This document shows positions 1 through 5,318 of a DNA stretch of 10,741 bases, piece by piece. Source of the DNA: a bacterium (GTDB taxonomy: Bacteria > Patescibacteriota > Minisyncoccia > Phycocordibacterales > JAUSIJ01); NCBI GenBank assembly GCA_030647855.1, contig JAUSIJ010000060.1, forward strand, positions 1 to 10,741. The letters are read 5' to 3'. How positions within the stretch are numbered: the stretch's first letter is position 1; each line of letters begins with the position of its first letter. The translations under genes and the position numbers were made by a program. The notes beneath the pieces are model-generated. The model worked only from the letters and a program-made list of their open reading frames with translations, did not search any database and was not told where the DNA came from.

Positions 1-1
1 T

Positions 2-73
2 GTGTCTGCGGCAATTCGAAGAGGAAAGATTACCGCCGAAGACCTTATGGTCACAATCACGCCCATGGATTAA
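2..73 (+). CDS. 3' end of an unidentified protein gene (partial)
   Basis: An open frame enters from the left edge and ends at TAA 71-73, encoding the last 23 residues, which finish with ITAEDLMVTITPMD. The stop codon lies inside a perfect palindrome (61-82) that acts as its terminator, which supports a real gene end. The gene converges with rpsT. The fragment is too short to assign a family; other frames here are open only by chance, so the reading is probable rather than certain. Confidence 0.5.
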   Translation: MSAAIRRGKITAEDLMVTITPMD

Positions 74-90
74 TCCATGGGCTTTTTCTT
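61..90 (+). terminator. Rho-independent terminator of the left-edge gene
   Basis: Positions 61-82 form a perfect 22-bp palindrome (GCCCATGGATT and its complement), followed by CTTTTTCTTT. The stop codon of the upstream gene sits in the centre of the palindrome. Confidence 0.75.
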
Positions 91-124
91 TAACAAAAAA
101 CCGCTCATGAGCGGTTTTTTGTTA
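91..124. terminator. Bidirectional terminator shared with rpsT
   Basis: Positions 91-124 are a perfect 34-bp palindrome with an A6 tract on the left, a GC-rich stem (ACCGCTCATGAGCGGT) and a T6 tract on the right, so it can end transcription from either side. The rpsT stop codon (complement of 122-124) is its outermost triplet. Confidence 0.85.
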
Positions 125-385
125 TGCGTTTCTTTTTATGAAAGCCGACAGTCGAGATTTACTGCGAGAGGCAGTATTCTTTTTAATAAATTTCTCTTTT
201 GTGGCTTTATCGAGTGCTTTGTATGCTTCACGCAGAGCTAGCTTTGCATCTTCAGGTTTTTTATTTTTAACAGCCAGTCGAATTTTTTTTGTAGCGCGAT
301 GAATGGCATCCTTGAGATGCACGTTGTGGAGCTCCTTACGTGCCGAGGTGCGGAGCGCTTTCTTTGCTGACGTGGTAATTGGCAT
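122..385 (-). CDS. rpsT: 30S ribosomal protein S20 (bS20)
   Basis: This encodes an 87-residue, lysine-rich, all-helical protein of the usual S20 length. S20 binds 16S rRNA directly in the lower body of the small subunit and acts early in 30S assembly. The family signature is clear: an N-terminal MPITTSAKKALRTSARK, a central KKIRLAVKNKKPEDAKLALREAYKALDKATKE helix pair (read in pieces), and a basic C-terminus ending KSRLSAFIKRNA. The start at 385 is chosen because it gives the family length, and there is no Shine-Dalgarno upstream. Instead a -10 hexamer ends 7 nt before the ATG, suggesting a leaderless transcript. It is transcribed divergently from ruvA and stands alone between its promoter and the palindromic terminator. 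Confidence 0.95.
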   Translation of the reverse strand: MPITTSAKKALRTSARKELHNVHLKDAIHRATKKIRLAVKNKKPEDAKLALREAYKALDKATKEKFIKKNTASRSKSRLSAFIKRNA

Positions 386-392
386 GCACGCA

Positions 393-421
393 ATAGTAAC
401 CTAAGCTCAATAAAAAGACAA
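393..421 (-). promoter_or_regulatory. rpsT promoter
   Basis: On the minus strand, -35 TTGTCT (421-416), a 17-bp spacer and -10 TACTAT (398-393). Only 7 nt separate the -10 from the ATG at 385, so the predicted start of transcription falls at or beside the start codon. Confidence 0.7.
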
Positions 422-432
422 CAGCCGAAGTC

Positions 433-461
433 TTTTGAGAGCAATTGTTGTAAGATATGAT
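433..461 (+). promoter_or_regulatory. ruvA promoter
   Basis: A -10 TATGAT at 456-461 is followed by AAAACC and then the ATG at 468, again with no room for a leader. The -35 is weaker: TTTTGA (433-438) with a 17-bp spacer, or TTGAGA (435-440) with 15 bp. It lies back to back with the rpsT promoter. Confidence 0.55.
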
Positions 462-467
462 AAAACC

Positions 468-1046
468 ATGATTGGATCGCTAACTGGCAGGGTTTTACAT
501 CGGGATGTCCGCTATATCTTGCTTGATGTAGGAGGCGTTGGGTACAAGGTTTTCGCCACTACTGACACTCTAGAGAAATGCCGCCCGGGCACACACAACA
601 TCACCCTTTGGACACACCTCGCCGTGCGCGAGGATGCCCTTGATCTCTACGGATTTCTAGACGAAGAATCACGCCATTTTTTTGAACTTCTGATTTCCAT
701 TTCCGGCATTGGCCCGAGGACCGCCCTCTCGGTCCTAAGCGTCGCCCCCATCAAAACATTGCGAAACGCCATCTCGTCCGGTGAAACAAGCCACCTCACC
801 AAAGTTTCCGGCATCGGCAAAAAAATCGCGGACAAGATCGTCCTCGAACTCAAGGACAAACTAGGCGCCTACGAAAATCTCGACCCCCTACATGCCAGGG
901 AAGAAGTTGACGCAGTCGAAGCACTCAAGGCGCTCGGCTATTCCCTCGAAGAAGCGCGCGATGCTCTCAAGAAAATCAACAATGACATCACCGGCACCGG
1001 TGAAAAAGTAAAACAAGCGCTAAAAATTCTCGGTACTCAAAAATAA
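468..1046 (+). CDS. ruvA: Holliday junction branch-migration protein RuvA
   Basis: This encodes a 192-residue RuvA. RuvA tetramers bind four-way DNA junctions and load the RuvB motor for branch migration in recombinational repair. Domain I is an OB fold (about 1-63, MIGSLTGRV start) with the acidic pin E55-D56. Domain II has two helix-hairpin-helix motifs, GIGPRTA (80-86) and GIGKKIA (115-121). Domain III (about 145-192, EEVDAVEALKALGYS) is the RuvB-binding helical bundle after a short linker. An in-frame TTG at 435 would add 11 residues, but the family begins at MIGSL and the -10 box ends at 461, so 468 is preferred. It overlaps the next gene by one base (TAATG). ruvB and ruvC are not in the window. 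Confidence 0.96.
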   Translation: MIGSLTGRVLHRDVRYILLDVGGVGYKVFATTDTLEKCRPGTHNITLWTHLAVREDALDLYGFLDEESRHFFELLISISGIGPRTALSVLSVAPIKTLRNAISSGETSHLTKVSGIGKKIADKIVLELKDKLGAYENLDPLHAREEVDAVEALKALGYSLEEARDALKKINNDITGTGEKVKQALKILGTQK

Positions 1047-2347
1047 TGGAAGTCTTGCTCAATGCTTTAAAAAAAATCATCCCTAAGCGCCTCCTTGAGT
1101 CGCTGCGCCCCATCTATCACTACAAGCTGGCAATGCTTGCGGCCATTGCCTATCGCTTTCCCTCTCGGAAGATTTTTGTGGTGGGTGTCACCGGCACCAA
1201 AGGCAAATCAAGCACCGTCGAGATTTTGAACGCAATCCTCGAAGCGGCCGGCAAAAAAACGGCTGTAGCCGGCACCATACGCTTCAAGATCGGAAAAGAA
1301 TCTCGCCCAAACCTCTACAAAATGACCGTGCCGGGACGTTTTTTTGTCCAACGTTTTTTGCGCCAAGCGGTCAATGCAAAATGCGATTACGCTATTTTGG
1401 AAATGACCTCCGAAGCGACCAAACAATTTCGGCACCGCTTTATCTCTTTCGACGCACTCCTCTATCTCAATCTTGCGCCCGAACACATTGAATCGCACGG
1501 GAGCTACGAAAAATATCTTAATGCCAAGCTCTCACTCACTCGAGCTCTTGAGACTTCGCCTAAAAGAAGAAAGATTCTCGTCGTTAATGGCGATGACAAG
1601 GAACACAGAAAATTTTTGGCGGCCGCTCCCTCGGCAGAGCACCACTCGTTTAGCATGAAGGAAGCCGAACCTTATACCTTGAATGACCAAGGAGTCCGTT
1701 TTACCTGGAACGGAGAAAGCTTCGGCTCGAAACTTCAAGGTGTTTTTAATATCATGAATATTCTTGCCGCAGCTACATTTGCCAAAACGCAAGGCATCAA
1801 TGGTAAGACCATCCAGTCCGCGCTTGAGAGGCTCTCCGAGATCCCCGGCCGCGTCCAAAAAATATCGGCGGGACAAAATTTCGAGGTTATCGTTGACTAC
1901 GCCCACACACCCGATTCACTCGAGAAACTCTATCAGGCGTTTCCGAGTCAGAATAAGATTTGCATCCTCGGCAATACCGGCGGCGGCCGCGATACGTGGA
2001 AACGTCCGGCTATGGCCAAAATTGCCGAGAGTTACTGCAACCACATCATCCTCACCAACGAAGACCCTTACGACGAAGATCCTCGGGCTATTGTCGACGC
2101 TATGGCAAAAGTTATAAAGGCAAAACCGCTTGAAATTATTATGGACAGACGTGAGGCCATCAGAAGGGCAGTGGAACTTGCCCGCACCCTTCGGCAGGCT
2201 CAGGGTAATGATGACCTTGCGGTCATCATTACCGGCAAGGGAACAGATCCATATATCATGGGGCCAAACAACACGAAAGTTTCCTGGAGTGATGCAGAGG
2301 TCGCACGCGAAGAGCTTCACAATATCGGCTTTGGAGAGGAAAAATAA
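1046..2347 (+). CDS. MurE-like Mur ligase lacking the N-terminal domain
   Basis: This encodes a 433-residue ATP-dependent Mur ligase, closest to MurE (UDP-MurNAc-dipeptide:diamino-acid ligase of peptidoglycan synthesis, cytoplasmic). Visible motifs are the P-loop TGTKGKSST (49-57), EMTSEATKQFRH where MurE has EVSSHALxQxR, NLAPEHIESHGSYEKY followed by NAK (a candidate carbamoylated lysine), VDYAHTPDSLEKLY, GNTGGGRDTWKRP, and a C-terminal ITGKGTD. Typical MurE is about 490 residues, and here the N-terminal UDP-substrate domain is reduced to a roughly 40-residue helix. The diamino-acid selectivity motif (DNPR for meso-DAP) reads EDPY (339-342), so the substrate is uncertain. A short dispersed repeat lies in frame near residues 380-387. 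Translation is probably coupled to ruvA through the 1-base overlap. MurE is the best match; another Mur ligase role is possible. Confidence 0.85.
   Translation: MEVLLNALKKIIPKRLLESLRPIYHYKLAMLAAIAYRFPSRKIFVVGVTGTKGKSSTVEILNAILEAAGKKTAVAGTIRFKIGKESRPNLYKMTVPGRFFVQRFLRQAVNAKCDYAILEMTSEATKQFRHRFISFDALLYLNLAPEHIESHGSYEKYLNAKLSLTRALETSPKRRKILVVNGDDKEHRKFLAAAPSAEHHSFSMKEAEPYTLNDQGVRFTWNGESFGSKLQGVFNIMNILAAATFAKTQGINGKTIQSALERLSEIPGRVQKISAGQNFEVIVDYAHTPDSLEKLYQAFPSQNKICILGNTGGGRDTWKRPAMAKIAESYCNHIILTNEDPYDEDPRAIVDAMAKVIKAKPLEIIMDRREAIRRAVELARTLRQAQGNDDLAVIITGKGTDPYIMGPNNTKVSWSDAEVAREELHNIGFGEEK
2186..2206 (+). repeat. Intragenic dispersed-repeat-like hairpin
   Basis: The 21 bases ACCCTTCGGCAGGCTCAGGGT form a hairpin with ACCCT/AGGGT arms and are translated in frame as TLRQAQG within the ligase. 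This resembles the CCCTTCG-CAGGCTCAGGG repeats scattered through many environmental bacterial genomes, from memory rather than a search. Aligned by eye, the ligase is about four residues longer than usual MurE at this point. Confidence 0.45.
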
Positions 2348-2386
2348 AAAATAAAAATCCCTCACCTCTATGGTAGAGATGAGGGA
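2340..2386 (-). terminator. Minus-strand intrinsic terminator
   Basis: A 13-bp stem (2358-2370 with 2374-2386, 3-nt loop) has one C-A mismatch as plus-strand RNA but a G-U wobble, hence a complete stem, as minus-strand RNA. Only the minus strand has the U-rich tail (complement of 2341-2357). It therefore points to a minus-strand transcript rather than to the end of the MurE-like gene. Confidence 0.6.
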
Positions 2387-2445
2387 AGAACGGCCACGAC
2401 CCGTTCGTGCAATGGCTCGGGGTGCCGACACCAGGGCATGCATCC
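2343..2445 (-). ncRNA. Candidate structured small RNA
   Basis: The gap between the ligase and mutM holds a possible minus-strand RNA of about 100 nt. A -10-like TACTAT (2455-2450) would start it near 2443. It then shows a GGTG-TCGG-CACC hairpin (2432-2421), a GAACGG/CCGTTC hairpin (2406-2388) and the 13-bp terminator hairpin with U tail (2386-2341). The -35 is only a T run. The spanning reading frame has no family features and runs through the terminator. I do not recognise a known RNA; tmRNA, 6S and SRP RNA do not fit. Confidence 0.35.
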
Positions 2446-2483
2446 GAAGATAGTATGCGGTATTCATGATGAAAAAAATATTA

Positions 2484-2492
2484 TGTTAGGAT
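2484..2492 (+). promoter_or_regulatory. mutM extended -10 promoter
   Basis: TG-T-TAGGAT is an extended -10 element, followed by AGCGCC and the ATG at 2499, so the transcript would be leaderless. No good -35 is seen. The same bases contain AGGA 7 nt before the ATG, which could instead be a weak ribosome binding site if transcription starts further upstream. Confidence 0.45.
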
Positions 2493-2498
2493 AGCGCC

Positions 2499-3407
2499 AT
2501 GCCAGAACTTCCCGAGGTAGAAACAACTGTACGAGGACTGAACAAGTATGTCAAAGGATTGACGATCAAAGACGTCTGGACCGATTATCCCTCGCACCTC
2601 CACGTTGGAAAAAATCATATTAAGAATAAAGCTTTTTCTAATCGCTTTAAAAAAGAAGTGACTGGAGAAAAAATCTTCTCGGCATCGAGAATCGGCAAAA
2701 ATGTACTCATTCACCTCTCACGCCACAAAACTATTCTCGTACATATGAAAATGACCGGACACTTCCTCTATGGTAAGTACGAAAAAACAAAAAGCGGATG
2801 GGTCACGAGAGAAAAAGGTCCACTCGAAGATCCCTACAACCGCTTTATCCACCTCGTTTTCATTCTGGGGAACAAGAAGCACCTCGCCTTTTCCGATGTG
2901 CGGAAGTTCGCCAAGGTGACACTCCTTACGGAAAAGGATGTGGCCAAGGATCCTGAAGTTTCGCACATCGGGCCTGACCCATTTTCAAAAAATTTTACGT
3001 TTGAGGTTTTTAAACGCCAGATCACCACGCGCCCGAATGAAAAAATAAAATCGGCGCTTATGGACCAGAGACTCATCGCCGGTATCGGCAATATTTATTC
3101 CGATGAAATTCTCTGGCGGGCTGGCGTACATCCGCTCCGAGCGACCGGCACAATCAAGGACACCGAGCTCGCGGCCATTTATAAAAATATCCGCCCGATA
3201 CTCGAGGAAGCTCTCAAAACCGGCGGCGACTCGGCCTCCGACTACCGTGACATCGAGGGACGTAAAGGCAACTACCAAAATTTCCACAAAGCCTACCGCC
3301 GAACCGGAAAACCCTGTCCGAAAAAAGATGGCGGCGTGATCGAGCGTATAAAAATCGGCGGCCGCAGCGCTCATTTTTGCAGCAAACACCAAAAACTCTA
3401 CAAATAA
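2499..3407 (+). CDS. mutM: Formamidopyrimidine-DNA glycosylase
   Basis: This encodes a 302-residue bifunctional glycosylase/AP lyase (Fpg) that removes 8-oxoguanine and formamidopyrimidines from DNA. The catalytic N-terminus MPELPEVETT supplies P2, the nucleophile, and E3. Other expected parts are RIGKNV (K67), HMKMTGHF (the void-filling Met), FSDVRKF, the helix-two-turn-helix with MDQRLIAGIGNIYSDEILW, and the C-terminal hairpin IGGRS with the DNA-binding arginine R289. The zinc finger is unusual: the four-cysteine pattern is changed to C273-P-K-K and C294-S-K-H, leaving Cys, Cys and His as obvious ligands with a lysine at the usual second cysteine. Length and order are otherwise normal. It appears to be a single-gene unit. 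Identification is firm; MutM rather than Nei is shown by the N-terminus and by HMKMTG. Confidence 0.95.
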   Translation: MPELPEVETTVRGLNKYVKGLTIKDVWTDYPSHLHVGKNHIKNKAFSNRFKKEVTGEKIFSASRIGKNVLIHLSRHKTILVHMKMTGHFLYGKYEKTKSGWVTREKGPLEDPYNRFIHLVFILGNKKHLAFSDVRKFAKVTLLTEKDVAKDPEVSHIGPDPFSKNFTFEVFKRQITTRPNEKIKSALMDQRLIAGIGNIYSDEILWRAGVHPLRATGTIKDTELAAIYKNIRPILEEALKTGGDSASDYRDIEGRKGNYQNFHKAYRRTGKPCPKKDGGVIERIKIGGRSAHFCSKHQKLYK

Positions 3408-3600
3408 AATAAAAGGTATTATACCCCAGGGCACCCGCCTCGCCGAAGACGGCGAGTCGAGGCGGGAGCCCTGAACCCGTAGCGTATTCGCTTCGCTCAC
3501 GCTATGGTCGCGGCAAGCCGCGAGGTATTTAATCCCTTATTTTGCTCTCCTCGGCCTTCGGCTCGACAGAGTCGGCCTATGGCCAGACGGCGTCGGCTCG

Positions 3601-3628
3601 AAAATGAGAAAGAGTACTTTCTCATTTT
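3601..3628. terminator. Perfect hairpin, possible bidirectional terminator
   Basis: A 12-bp perfect stem (AAAATGAGAAAG with its complement) has loop AGTA. The arms begin and end in A4 and T4, so either strand would give a stem ending in U residues. It is AT-rich and far from mutM (nearly 200 bp downstream), so a terminator role is uncertain. Confidence 0.35.
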
Positions 3629-3685
3629 ACTCGCACTACGTCGGCAATAAAGTTCTTGCGATTAATTTATGCAGCGTCCAATACA

Positions 3686-3715
3686 TTGATACATAATCTC
3701 CGGCTGTGCTAAGAT
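3686..3715 (+). promoter_or_regulatory. Promoter of the HExxH protein gene
   Basis: -35 TTGATA (3686-3691), an 18-bp spacer and an extended -10, TG-C-TAAGAT (3707-3715). The start codon is 24 nt beyond, leaving a true leader with a GGAG ribosome binding site at 3732-3735. Confidence 0.65.
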
Positions 3716-3739
3716 GTCGCGAGAACTGCTTGGAGAAGC

Positions 3740-4147
3740 GTGGTTAACTATCAGATATTGCAAAAAAGTCTGTTAGCCAAATACGACATTCGGGTTAGAA
3801 AGTGGCGCACAACTTTGAGTGGTTGCGCTTGGCGAATCTATTATCATGACGGCCGAGTAAGTAACTTGATCGAAGCACCGAGGCCACGAACACCGCTTAG
3901 TCTGGCTATCTTTCTGCACGAAATAGGTCACCACGTTATCGGCTTTGATTACCGCTTGCGGTGCCTCGAAGAACTCCATGCCTGGAACTGGGCGCTCGAA
4001 ACGATGCGAGCCTTGGGAGTTGAATCAACACAGAACGTAACTCAACGCTTCGAGCGCTCTGTACGATACGCCGTAGATAAAGCTTTGCGACGTGGACTGG
4101 GACATATACCCCGTGAACTTTGGCCGTTTTTACCACAGTGTCTATAA
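3740..4147 (+). CDS. Small HExxH metallopeptidase-like protein
   Basis: This encodes a 135-residue protein starting at GTG, 4 nt after GGAG. The core is FLHEIGHHVIGF with HEIGH at 60-64, the zinc-binding and catalytic motif of many metallopeptidases, followed by CLEELHAWNWALETM (E77/E78, H80), a plausible helix carrying the third zinc ligand as in gluzincin and ImmA/IrrE-type folds. The region before it (about 1-55) has a CAWRIYYHDGRVSNLIEAP strand-like segment and no signal peptide; the C-terminal third is basic and helical. I do not recognise a named family. It has its own promoter and terminator, lies after a repeat-rich stretch and converges with the methyltransferase gene, which fits an accessory gene. 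Protease activity and targets are inference from the motif only. Confidence 0.75.
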   Translation: MVNYQILQKSLLAKYDIRVRKWRTTLSGCAWRIYYHDGRVSNLIEAPRPRTPLSLAIFLHEIGHHVIGFDYRLRCLEELHAWNWALETMRALGVESTQNVTQRFERSVRYAVDKALRRGLGHIPRELWPFLPQCL

Positions 4148-4170
4148 ACACCCTTCTGCAGGGTGTTTTA
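4146..4170. terminator. Convergent terminator
   Basis: AAACACCC (4146-4153) pairs with GGGTGTTT (4161-4168) across a 7-nt loop, then TTATATA on the plus strand. The stop codon of the HExxH gene enters its left edge and the stop of the methyltransferase gene overlaps its right edge, so one hairpin serves both genes. The U tract is short, especially on the minus strand. Confidence 0.6.
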
Positions 4171-4650
4171 TATACCAAGAATCCTAAACATTGCTACCCC
4201 AGCTGCAACACTCACGTTGAGCGATTCCTTATCGCCTCGCATGGGAATCTCTGCTACCACATCGGCTGACTTGCGAATACTCATTGGAAGTCCCGAGACC
4301 TCGTTGCCAAAAACAAGTACGGCGCGAATTTTTATTTTTGCTCTTCGATAATCTATTGCTTCGGGCGCCTGTTCGAGTGCGACTATCTGGTACCCGCGTT
4401 TCTTTAAATCCTTAATGAGCCCCGCCGCACTTTGCTTATACTCCCAAGCAACGCTTTTTTCGGCTCCAAGCGATACTTTTGCGAAATCTCTCCTCGCCTT
4501 GCCGAAGCGATCGACAGGTGTCGGCGTGTAGCCACAAAGATATATTTTTTTTACTCCGGCAGCATCAGCGGTGCGAAAAATAGATCCGACGTTATAAACG
4601 CTTCTTACATTGTGGAGCACGATAGCGATAGTTTTCTTCGTTCGAGCCAT
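4168..4650 (-). CDS. TrmH/SpoU-family RNA 2'-O-methyltransferase
   Basis: This encodes a 160-residue SPOUT-class methyltransferase that uses S-adenosylmethionine to methylate a ribose 2'-OH in tRNA or rRNA. All three family motifs are present: NVRSVYNVGSIFRTADAAG (14-32, with N20 and R26), LVFGNEVSGLP (112-122, E117), and IPMRGDKESLNVSVAAGVA (135-153, which forms the trefoil knot and cofactor site). The protein is the bare catalytic domain without an RNA-binding extension, close in size to TrmL, but the substrate cannot be decided from sequence, so no symbol is given. The start at 4650 has no Shine-Dalgarno; a -10 box ends 7 nt upstream. It is divergent from the DoxX gene and convergent with the HExxH gene. 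Confidence 0.92.
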   Translation of the reverse strand: MARTKKTIAIVLHNVRSVYNVGSIFRTADAAGVKKIYLCGYTPTPVDRFGKARRDFAKVSLGAEKSVAWEYKQSAAGLIKDLKKRGYQIVALEQAPEAIDYRRAKIKIRAVLVFGNEVSGLPMSIRKSADVVAEIPMRGDKESLNVSVAAGVAMFRILGI

Positions 4651-4657
4651 AGAGCTA

Positions 4658-4686
4658 AGATTAGCGGTCGCTTAGGAGAGCCGCAA
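4658..4686 (-). promoter_or_regulatory. Promoter of the TrmH-family gene
   Basis: On the minus strand, -35 TTGCGG (4686-4681), a 17-bp spacer, -10 TAATCT (4663-4658), then TAGCTCT and the ATG. The 7-nt distance predicts a leaderless transcript. Confidence 0.55.
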
Positions 4687-4706
4687 GTGCCCTGTTTTAA
4701 AAGTGA

Positions 4707-4715
4707 TGCTATAGT
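4707..4715 (+). promoter_or_regulatory. Extended -10 promoter of the DoxX gene
   Basis: TG-C-TATAGT is an extended -10 element, followed by ATATTT and the ATG at 4722, a 6-nt distance. No clear -35, as is usual for extended -10 promoters, and no Shine-Dalgarno. It shares a 71-bp divergent gap with the methyltransferase promoter. Confidence 0.6.
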
Positions 4716-4721
4716 ATATTT

Positions 4722-5129
4722 ATGCTTAATGTTTTCCCCGATCTGCTAATATTCTCACTAGTCGCTCCTTTTATCATTCGCATCGTGGCGGGTTTTATGT
4801 TCGTTGCATCGGGCTACCGCAAACTTTCGCCAGACCGGCTCAAAAAAGCCGTATTTTTTGAAAATCAAGGACTGCGGCCGGGAATGCTTTTTGTCTGGAT
4901 TATCGCCCTCATCGAGTTAGTGGGAGGCGCTTTCCTAGTTGCAGGTCTCTACACACAGCTCGCCGCTCTCATTTTAATTCTCCCTCTCATCGGCGCGCTT
5001 GCCCTAAAAGTCCTGCGCGGCGGCAATGAATTCAACCACGAAACGGCCTACTATGTTCTCCTCCTCGCCATTTGTCTTTCGTTGCTCCTTTCCGGCGCCG
5101 GCCGACCGGCCATTGATCTGCCTCTCTAG
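4722..5129 (+). CDS. DoxX-family integral membrane protein
   Basis: This encodes a 135-residue protein with four predicted membrane segments at about 9-30, 54-76, 79-98 and 107-126. The pattern fits DoxX (PF07681-type): RIVAGFMFVASGYRKL at the end of the first helix, a KLSPDRLKKAVFFENQGL linker, the second-helix IELVGGAFLVAGLYTQLAA, and a polar NEFNHETAYYVLLL entering the fourth helix. DoxX-like proteins are linked to thiol and respiratory redox functions in some bacteria, but no precise activity can be assigned here. It is a single-gene unit on the plus strand starting from an extended -10 promoter with no leader. No clear terminator follows; the hairpin at 5281-5311 may serve. Confidence 0.85.
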   Translation: MLNVFPDLLIFSLVAPFIIRIVAGFMFVASGYRKLSPDRLKKAVFFENQGLRPGMLFVWIIALIELVGGAFLVAGLYTQLAALILILPLIGALALKVLRGGNEFNHETAYYVLLLAICLSLLLSGAGRPAIDLPL

Positions 5130-5138
5130 TGATAAATT

Positions 5139-5157
5139 TGTCCGCCCAGCAGGAATC
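5139..5157. repeat. Displaced copy of the tRNA-Lys 3' end
   Basis: The 19 bases TGTCCGCCCAGCAGGAATC are identical to 5317-5335, which covers the downstream flank, discriminator, 3' acceptor strand and part of the T arm of the tRNA-Lys gene. Both copies face the same way, 178 bp apart. This is the pattern left by site-specific integration into a tRNA 3' end or by loss of a second tRNA copy. A partial inverted copy of the T-arm words (GATTCCTG, 5231-5238) also lies in the interval. Confidence 0.7.
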
Positions 5158-5280
5158 TGTCACGAGTTTTGCCTTCGGCAAACTCTCGACCCCGACTCAT
5201 GGTCGCTGCGCGACATATTCCGTCTTTCGATTCCTGACACAAGGCAAGCAGTTGCCTTGCTCTGGGCGAGAATAGTTAGC
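5158..5280. other. Hairpin-rich gene-free segment between the tRNA repeats
   Basis: No gene is visible. GAGTT-TGCC-TTC-GGCA-AACTC-type pairing (with one bulged T, starting at about 5164) and a perfect CAAGGCAA-GCAG-TTGCCTTG hairpin (5240-5259) are present. The words GCCTTCGGC and ATGGTCGC also occur in the inverted-repeat stretch at 3408-3600, suggesting a related repeat family. Confidence 0.45.
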
Positions 5281-5311
5281 AAAAATCAGTAGACCAAGCC
5301 TACTGATTTTT
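5281..5311. terminator. Bidirectional terminator after tRNA-Lys
   Basis: AAAAATCAGTAG (5281-5292) pairs with CTACTGATTTTT (5300-5311) around a 7-nt loop. Both strands end the stem in a U5 tract. It lies 7 bp beyond the 3' end of the minus-strand tRNA gene and could also stop readthrough from the DoxX gene. Confidence 0.75.
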
Positions 5312-5318
5312 CCTAATG

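Larger units (their letters stand above)
3408..3739. repeat. Gene-free stretch rich in inverted repeats
   Basis: This 332-bp stretch holds no credible gene but at least four hairpins. The largest (3427-3473) pairs CAGGGC with GCCCTG and CCCGCCTCG with CGAGGCGGG around an inner CCG-AAGA-CGG. Then come TAGCGT/ACGCTA (3480-3485, 3499-3504), TCGCGGC-AA-GCCGCGA (without its outer bases, 3508-3523), and a perfect 12-bp stem with 4-nt loop (3601-3628). Between them 3550-3600 is dense in CGGC/GCCG words such as CGGCCTTCGGC. The GC-rich part ends at about 3600 and the promoter of the next gene begins at 3686. Similar wording recurs at 5165-5215. Confidence 0.6.

Noticed and set aside
435..467. Upstream TTG start for RuvA
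   Set aside because: The family begins at MIGSLTGR, and the best -10 box lies within the added codons.
2348..2400. Terminator for the MurE-like gene on the plus strand
   Set aside because: The hairpin has a C-A mismatch as plus-strand RNA and is followed by AGAACGG with no U tract.
1916..2467. 183-codon minus-strand frame covering the gap before mutM
   Set aside because: It runs antisense to the ligase and through the minus-strand terminator; the predicted protein is low in recognisable structure. The short RNA reading is preferred.
2985..3500. 171-codon minus-strand frame
   Set aside because: It is mostly antisense to mutM and extends into the inverted-repeat block; no supporting start signals.
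3408..3739. CRISPR array or tandem repeat
   Set aside because: The hairpins differ from each other and show no regular repeat-spacer spacing; there are no cas genes in the window.
5026..5292. 88-codon plus-strand frame after the DoxX gene
   Set aside because: It starts inside doxX in another frame, crosses the tRNA-fragment repeat and hairpins, and has no ribosome binding site.
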